Shown in pieces: positions 58,301 through 64,000 of a DNA stretch of 64,000 nucleotides. Below the pieces are notes generated by a model. It saw only the letters and a program-made list of their open reading frames with translations, was not told the origin of the DNA and searched no databases. This DNA is from Kappaphycus alvarezii. Lineage: Eukaryota; Rhodophyta; Florideophyceae; Gigartinales; Solieriaceae. The position numbers and the translations under genes are program-made. The stretch covers positions 434,001 to 498,000 of the forward strand of contig NADL03000483.1 in assembly GCA_002205965.3 (NCBI GenBank), given 5' to 3'. Each line of letters opens with the position of its first letter. Positions within the stretch are counted from its first letter, which is position 1.

Positions 58301-59830
58301 AATATCGTGGGTTAGTAAAAAGGGCTTGCGCACATCACGTCCAGTCTGCATCCCTCTAAATGGGTTGACGAGTCTCGGTGGTAATTATGATTGGAATGGA
58401 GTGGCAGTGGAGGCGTTTTTAGCCCTGCGGAAAGCGATGAAAATGCCTCCCGTGTTGGCATTGCCGGACTTAGAGAGGCAGTTCACTGTGCACACTGATG
58501 CCTCCAGTTTTCCATCGTGGTAGTTCTGGTGCAGAAGGATGAGAATGGGAGGTTTAATCCAACGAAGTTTACATGTAGAACATTGCAAGAACAAGAGACA
58601 AAGTTCAGCACGTTACAGCGTGAGGCATTGGAGGTGATATTGGCGGTGAAGAAGCTCAGGCCATACCTACTTGGCTCACCGTTTGTGTTTTCTCTGATCA
58701 CCAGGCCCTTCGTACGACGTTTTCTAAGAAGAACATGCACGATAGATTGGAGAGGTGATTGAAAATAATGGCTGAGTATGGTTTCGAGGTGATTCATCGA
58801 CCTGGGGCGCAGAACGCGACCGCGGACTACTTGTCTTGAGCGGGGGTTGAGAATGTGGACGGTACCGGTGATTTGGAGGCGCAGGAGGAGGAAGCGGAAA
58901 GATACTTGGCTGGTGAGATCGTAACGGTTATTGACATGACCGAAAATAGGGGTAAATTTTGGTAAGGGCTGAGGCGGTGAGAAATTTCTTGGAACTGAGG
59001 GGCTGGCCGGTCCAGAGCAAAAAAAATTGCCGCCAGGCAGAGACCTTCCTGGTATCTGATTCGATTTTGTTTAGGACAGTGAATGGTGGACTGCAAGTAG
59101 TGCCGCCGACTAAGGCGAGGAGGAAGATTATAGAGGCCGTACATGGCATGGTAGGGCATTGGGATGTGGTAGCGACAAAGTGGTTCGTGAAAAATCGCTT
59201 TGATGGCCTATTTAAGCCCTGACATATACAAGTTTGTGCATCCGTGCGACGAGTGCCAGAAGGTGCCTCCGGCGAGTGCTTAAGTCGTTGGTCTGCGTCA
59301 GCAGGTTATCTGATTATTGGATATGCTCTCAGTTGACTTTGCAGAACCACTCGGAGGACAGCGAGAGGTAATCGGTTCTTATTGATTGGGGTAGACTACT
59401 TGAAGGGTGGGAGCCCGTCTTTAAAGCGATAAAAAGTGAAACCTGCGAGCGGGCAGTGGCGTTTGTCAGAGACTAGGTACTGTTCGTGTTCAGTAGTCTG
59501 CTGGGGATAGTCACGGACAATGTACTATGAATAGGGCGATCGCAAAGGTCTTGTGGTCCACTAAGGGGAATTGGGACAATGAGATTTTACAGATTCTGGG
59601 CATTAACAGAGCTCGGAAATGAAGGAGTGGACTGTCCTCGTTGTGTTTGATGTTCGGGAAAGAGTCGAGGTTGAATTTGAGAGACGTTCCTCTGTTGGAT
59701 TTTGGTCCTGGGTCTGCGTCGGAGGTCGCGAAGTTTTTGGAGTTCATAGGAAGGCGCGTGGAGAGGTGAAAGCTAAATCTCCCAACGGATGGTGCCGAAC
59801 TGCAGAGCTAACAGTATAAGGTTGGTGATA
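55319..59830 (+). mobile_element. Ty3/gypsy retrotransposon, decayed, nearly complete gag-pol order
   Basis: Starting at an ATG (55317-55319), gag reads MSEGVVSLDGSTGADIEYYLF and continues through several stops to a CCHC zinc knuckle, CTFCGKPEHGEDDC (56143-56184). Protease: ALLDAGSLTNIMSHRLSEELDL around 56770-56830, with the catalytic D-A-G. RT (57654-58075) has FITLDLFKGYLNVRLDES and FVVMPFRLKNGMACFQR. RNase H (58485-58740) has VHTDAS and STLQREALEVILAVKKLRPYL. The integrase has a zinc-binding domain (H-x3-H in EAVHGMVGHW, then HPCDECQ) and a core start LDMLSVDFAEP near 59318. The order protease, RT, RNase H, integrase is that of Ty3/gypsy. Stops are frequent and LTRs were not found. Confidence 0.8.
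57654..58076 (+). pseudogene. Ty3/gypsy reverse transcriptase remnant
   Basis: This is the longest open piece of the element. The first catalytic Asp is in FITLDLFKGY; the fingers motif FCMEFRPLKKMMNAYKRPIPYIEEL precedes it. The expected Y-x-D-D box is replaced by FYINEIV, so two catalytic aspartates are lost and the enzyme is dead even where the frame is open. Confidence 0.75.
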
Positions 59831-61207
59831 CAGGGTTGTTGAGAAAGACGGTAGTAATTAAGTCGATTGACCCACGAAGGCTTGGACCGGACCGTATTAG
59901 GTAACGGTGGCCAGGCACCCAGTGCACCATCTTTGGTGGCAGGATAGCAAAGGGACGCGTGCTAGGATTCATGCAAGGAGGTTGAACTCGTACGTGGCGC
60001 GGGATTGAATGGCGATTGCGATGAAAGGGGGGAGAGCCCCAGAAAATACATTTGATTTCATTCACAGCAGTTCGATGGCCGTCGCATCCTGATTTGTTTA
60101 CGTAGAGCGGGATAGTAGCCATAACTTATCAATTACATCTCCCAAAGCTCTGTGTTGTCGCGAATTTCTCAAGGCTATTCTGACGAGCAATTCAATCAAT
60201 GCTCATGAGCTGAGATGGCCATTGGACCACCTGTCTGAGCTCCGTGGTTACTATTGGATCATGGAGCCGTACAACGTCACCTACATGTAATATTAAATGG
60301 ATCTCACTTACACTCTCGTAAGACAATGAAGTGGTTCCAACTGGTAAATTCAATTGGAAAAGCCTCGTGCATGCCATTGAAATTGCCCAGTAATGTGGAA
60401 GTTAGTAAAAGCTGGGGGTTGAGGGGGTGTGGTGAGGAAAGGGGAACGATTGGGTGAGGTAGAAAGAAGATGATGTTATATGGCGCAAGGAATAAGAAGA
60501 GCGGGGGATCGGGAATTGCAGCACTAAGTAGTGTCGTTAACGGCGAGTGTGGCTGGCAGCGATTGACAATTACTGGGTGGGCACTGTCCGAATGTGCGGC
60601 TGAAGGAGGCGTTGTCAAGGCGGCAGTTCTGCGGCGCTCATTTTGAGAATGAAAGATGGGGAACAGAATGTAATTTGTAGCGGCAGGCTGGTATCCGAGG
60701 CCCAGAAGCTTTGCCCATCTTCATATATTCAGACGTTTTGATGTTCATGATGACCCACAGAAACCTCTGTGGTTAGCTTTGATTGTAGATCCATTCACAT
60801 GAAGAAATTCTATTGTCGTTCATGACCTCAGCCATCGTTTCGAAATGCGTAAAACTATTTCAATGAAGGATGCAAAATCGCGAACAATAAAGAAACATTT
60901 ACAAAACAAACTTCAACCGAGCGGGATAATAAATTGTCTGAACATGAGTGTAGGTATTCTTAAAGTAGACAGATACGTTATCCTACACTACTTCCTTCAA
61001 TAAATGCAGTCAATAAACATGTCGCGGGTCTATCAGAGGTATTACAACTCCGCAACGTCCAGCTACACACATTCAACCCATATCTTATAATCACTGTTTG
61101 GATAGATACTAACGCAGAACCTTCCTCCAACGCAAGTTCAAAGTCCAAATATTCTTCTTCCAGTATATCACTGCTTTCCATAGACAGCTGGCTGCCAGCA
61201 CTCCAAC
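59831..61207. other. intergenic, no gene seen
   Basis: Includes the presumed 3' end of the Ty3 element and a G-rich patch near 60405-60560. The part from 60700 to 61200 is AT-rich. Minus-strand acidic text at about 61100-61200 belongs to the tail of the hAT transposase below. No gene was recognised. Confidence 0.35.
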
Positions 61208-63857
61208 TTAGTCTTCCACTCGAGCCTTGACTACCGTTACTATCACTATCCCAGCTACTATGCTTTCTCTCCCTCTCAGCCAAATAGTCCCAGTGAGCCA
61301 TCCTGTCAAAGGTACCCGCCTTGAGTTTTTCCTCTCGTTCCAGTAACAAAACATAAGTTTTGCTACCTTTTCATTTTTCAGGCGGTTTCTTACTTTTGAA
61401 TTTATAAGCTTCTGAGCACTGAAGCTTCTTTCAACGGCACTGGCCAAGGTGAACATGACAGTGTGCCTACTGGAAACTCTCACAAAAGTGTGTTAAGGCA
61501 ACTAGAGAGTTGCCAGTACTTCAAGGGGTTCCCCTTCCATGCCGCGAGACATCTTTTCAGTAATGGAAACTTTCTGTTTCACCCAGACTCCTTTGAATAT
61601 CAAAAGCAATAAGTATTGATCTTCCATAGTGTTAACGCCTGCAAAGAATATGTTTTCGCAACAGAATAAGCTTCAAGTGTCTTTTGAATGCTTCCATATA
61701 TTTCTCATCCGGTAGGAGCGACAGATCTGAATTTGGATCCAAGATGTAGGCGGCGTAATGGACGTCCTGTAGCAAAAGTACTCGCTTCCATTCTTCGACA
61801 GGTCTCTTCGTCTAATTTATATTTCAAGTAGCTTATTTCGCACTTCCTGTGGGAAACTCGAAATGCTATGTCCTTTTCAAGATGCAGCGTCAGTGATAAC
61901 ATATCTTGTATTCTAGAGCTATCGGAATCAAACCAACGCAGATGGCGACGCAAAAAGTCTCTGCTTTCGATCGGAACTATGAAATTGTCATACCTAAATG
62001 GCCTTCGACGAGCAGAAAATTTGTATAGTTCGCTTTCGAACGCTCGCATTTCGGCGTAATCGGATCCTTTCCCAATAATCTTGAGCAACACAGGCCTTGC
62101 TCTGAGAAAGGACTCTAATACCTTTCGGCACTTGCGAACCGAGTATCGGAGGGTCTCACGGGCGTGACTGCTGTGCGAAAGAATCTTCTTGAAACTTCCA
62201 ACTCCTCTTCTAATCTCTAATTTCCCCCAACGCTCATCCGTGACAACAGCAGTTGACGGGTCATACTGGCCTCCCTTCTATCTCCATATCTGTCTGTAGT
62301 GCCCGGGTTGAACTAGAGCCAGCCTCTGCTGGACGAGATTCTTGATGACTGTTTCCGCTTGGCGAACCTTCTCCGGTTGTGAACTGAGTCCGGGCCTTCT
62401 TCAGATCACATTCAGCCTTCCGCACATAATCTGCCAAAGCTGCATTCCAATCCTTAATTTCTTCGTCCAACGCGACTTCAACTTTCTATGGTTATGAAAG
62501 ACTTCCATATATGGCTAACCTTATCAACCACTCTTCAAACCAGTCAACCGCTTTCACACAACCCTCAATTAACAGATCTGCTACGTGCGTTTGATCATTG
62601 ATGCTTGTCACCCAGGATGTTTCGCAGCGAATGAATTGAGTGCATTTATGCACGACTGTGTGTTATCACTAGTGACCGCACAGAACGATCCAGAAAATTA
62701 AAGTTGGATAACGCCAGTTCAAGTATCCTAACATATTCTTGAGCACCTGTTTTCCGAGACCCATGTACTCAGTGTGAATGAGAAAAATGTCACCGTCGAT
62801 GCCAAAAGAGCCCCCAGTCTTCAGTAGGACATTTACACGGATTGTCTTTTGACATCCTCCCACCCGTCGAATATGACAGTCGCATACTTGGATTGAAGCA
62901 AGGTCTTTATATCGTTCCGGACACTAGAATGTAGTTCGTTGTAGTAGTTGCTGAGATGGAACTCTGATAAGGCCCTGGCATTGGGAGTTGAGTTTCAATC
63001 CCGGGACAGACAAGTTCCATTAACTCCTCGTTCTGAACTGGTTGTCTTCCCTCTTAGACGGTCAAAGATATGAAAGGGACGTGCTCGAAGCACAATAACC
63101 TTCATTATTGCATCAATAAATTTCTTCTAAGTCTCTGTGCTCCATGATAGTGAGCGTCTATTTCGCCAAACTATTGAGGCATTTCTCTCGATGACCTCCG
63201 TCAACGCTTTACACCCTTAGAGCCGTCAAAACACTTGAGACAGGTCCCGACACTTGGGGTGGCTCAGATTGGCTCGAATAGGGTTGATTAGATCCGTACC
63301 GCTAGATGGGGGACCCGACTGTCTATGAGACCCTACGCCCTCCTAGATGATCTCAGCATCTTCCCCAAAGCTTTGTATCTAGCTGCTATCTCGTTTTGGA
63401 GTCTTAGTTTCATCCTGCGAGCTGAAGCGGCGTAGCAAGAGCTGAGTTTTCTCTTCCAAGGGAATCCTGCAAGGGATTTGATCTTAAAGCCTAGCAGGTG
63501 CCGCGTGAACCTACTGTGGCTACTAACATGAAATTTACTATCACAGAACCAGCAAAGTCTATAGTTCTGATCAGTATTTTCACCCTGCTTGCTGTACTTC
63601 CACGCTTTTCCACGCAGGCGCCTCCCAAAATGCAACAGCCTAGTAGATCCCACATCACATGAAAAGCTACGATATATCTCGACATCACCTTGACCACTGA
63701 TGGGGTTTCTAAACGAGCTGTTCTCTGCGATATGAAGTTCAGCTTGCCATAATGTATCCATCATTCCACGGTCAAATCCTGCACTTTTCAAGTTTTGAAG
63801 TCTTTGGTCTAAGTTCGTGGCCATACTTCCTCTGTAACCACTGGTATTTGGTGCCAT
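60978..63857 (-). mobile_element. hAT-family transposon remnant 2 (BED finger, DUF659, dimerisation domain)
   Basis: Read from 63857 downwards on the minus strand. The BED-like zinc finger is WKYSKQGEN ... LCWFCDSKFHVSSHSRFTRHL (63630-63490). DUF659 core: VIFDGWEDVKRQSV (62880-62835), then LLKTGGSFGIDGD ... YMGLGKQVLKNMLGYL. Further on are AVTSDNTQS (near 62680-62655), LIEGCVKAVDWFEEWLIRLA (62570-62520) and a long helical section (62091-61705). The C-terminal dimerisation domain is FTLASAVERSFSAQKLINSKVRNRLKNEKVAKLMF (61460-61355), followed by an acidic tail. The motif order of a full hAT transposase is preserved over about 2.6 kb, with frame changes and stops. No terminal inverted repeats were fixed; one end may be outside the window. 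Confidence 0.78.
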
Positions 63858-64000
63858 ATTAGCTTCTCTATCGTGTTCGGTTGTACTCCTTCCAGTTGAA
63901 ATTACTGCTCTACGCCGCTCTTCAAATGGACGTTCGGAAGCGCTCGAACTACAAATTTGCCCTTGAAGGGTTATGGTCGGAGTAAAGGCTTGCTATGGTA

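Overview
The window looks like nuclear DNA of a eukaryote with compact, intron-poor genes, most likely a red alga of the florideophyte type. That assignment is an inference from three things: gene style (no intron, or one short GT-AG intron of about 100-140 bp close to the 5' end), a gene island set in a sea of retroelements and DNA transposons, and the domain content. No rRNA, tRNA, CRISPR array or bacterial operon was found.

Layout. 0-6.6 kb: a decayed Ty1/copia element on the minus strand running off the left edge, then copies of a non-LTR-like reverse transcriptase (RT) family. 7.0-10.6 kb: an MRNIP-like gene, a DUF1990 gene and an unrecognised protein with a Cys-rich tail. 10.8-13.2 kb: further fragments of the same RT family. 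13.2-17.2 kb: no recognisable gene; much of it is rich in GTAC-centred palindromes (TACTGTAC/GTACAGTAC). 17.2-36.3 kb is the main gene island: a bHLH gene with a GAF-like domain, DPH6 (diphthamide synthesis), a TOG/CLASP-like plus TACC coiled-coil gene, endonuclease V, a Nopp140/SRP40 nucleolar protein, the histone chaperone ASF1, mitochondrial ribosomal protein bL17m, Rab6, and a long gene with double-stranded-RNA-binding motifs and a 3'-5' exonuclease-like C-terminus. Genes are tightly packed, with convergent pairs only about 20-85 bp apart. 36.3-64 kb is transposon territory: a hAT remnant, an RT tail fragment, a roughly 7 kb AT-rich stretch with no gene I can name, a decayed PIF/Harbinger element, a decayed Ty3/gypsy element and a nearly full-length hAT remnant.

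A striking feature is that many strongly conserved housekeeping genes (Rab6, DPH6, endonuclease V, MRNIP, Nopp140, TACC and the dsRBM gene) read through perfectly recognisable domains but switch reading frame once or several times, often at short homopolymers. ASF1, bL17m, DUF1990 and the Cys-rich gene are intact. Uncorrected single-base errors in the assembly explain the housekeeping genes better than simultaneous pseudogenisation. The transposons, and perhaps the bHLH gene, are genuinely decayed. Coordinates of broken genes are given as the full span.

The most interesting candidates are the possible one-chain TOG-TACC protein, the multi-dsRBM exonuclease-like protein, the RT family whose fragments share a 3' tail, and the GTAC palindrome fields. 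Several identifications rest on motif recognition by eye and need profile searches.
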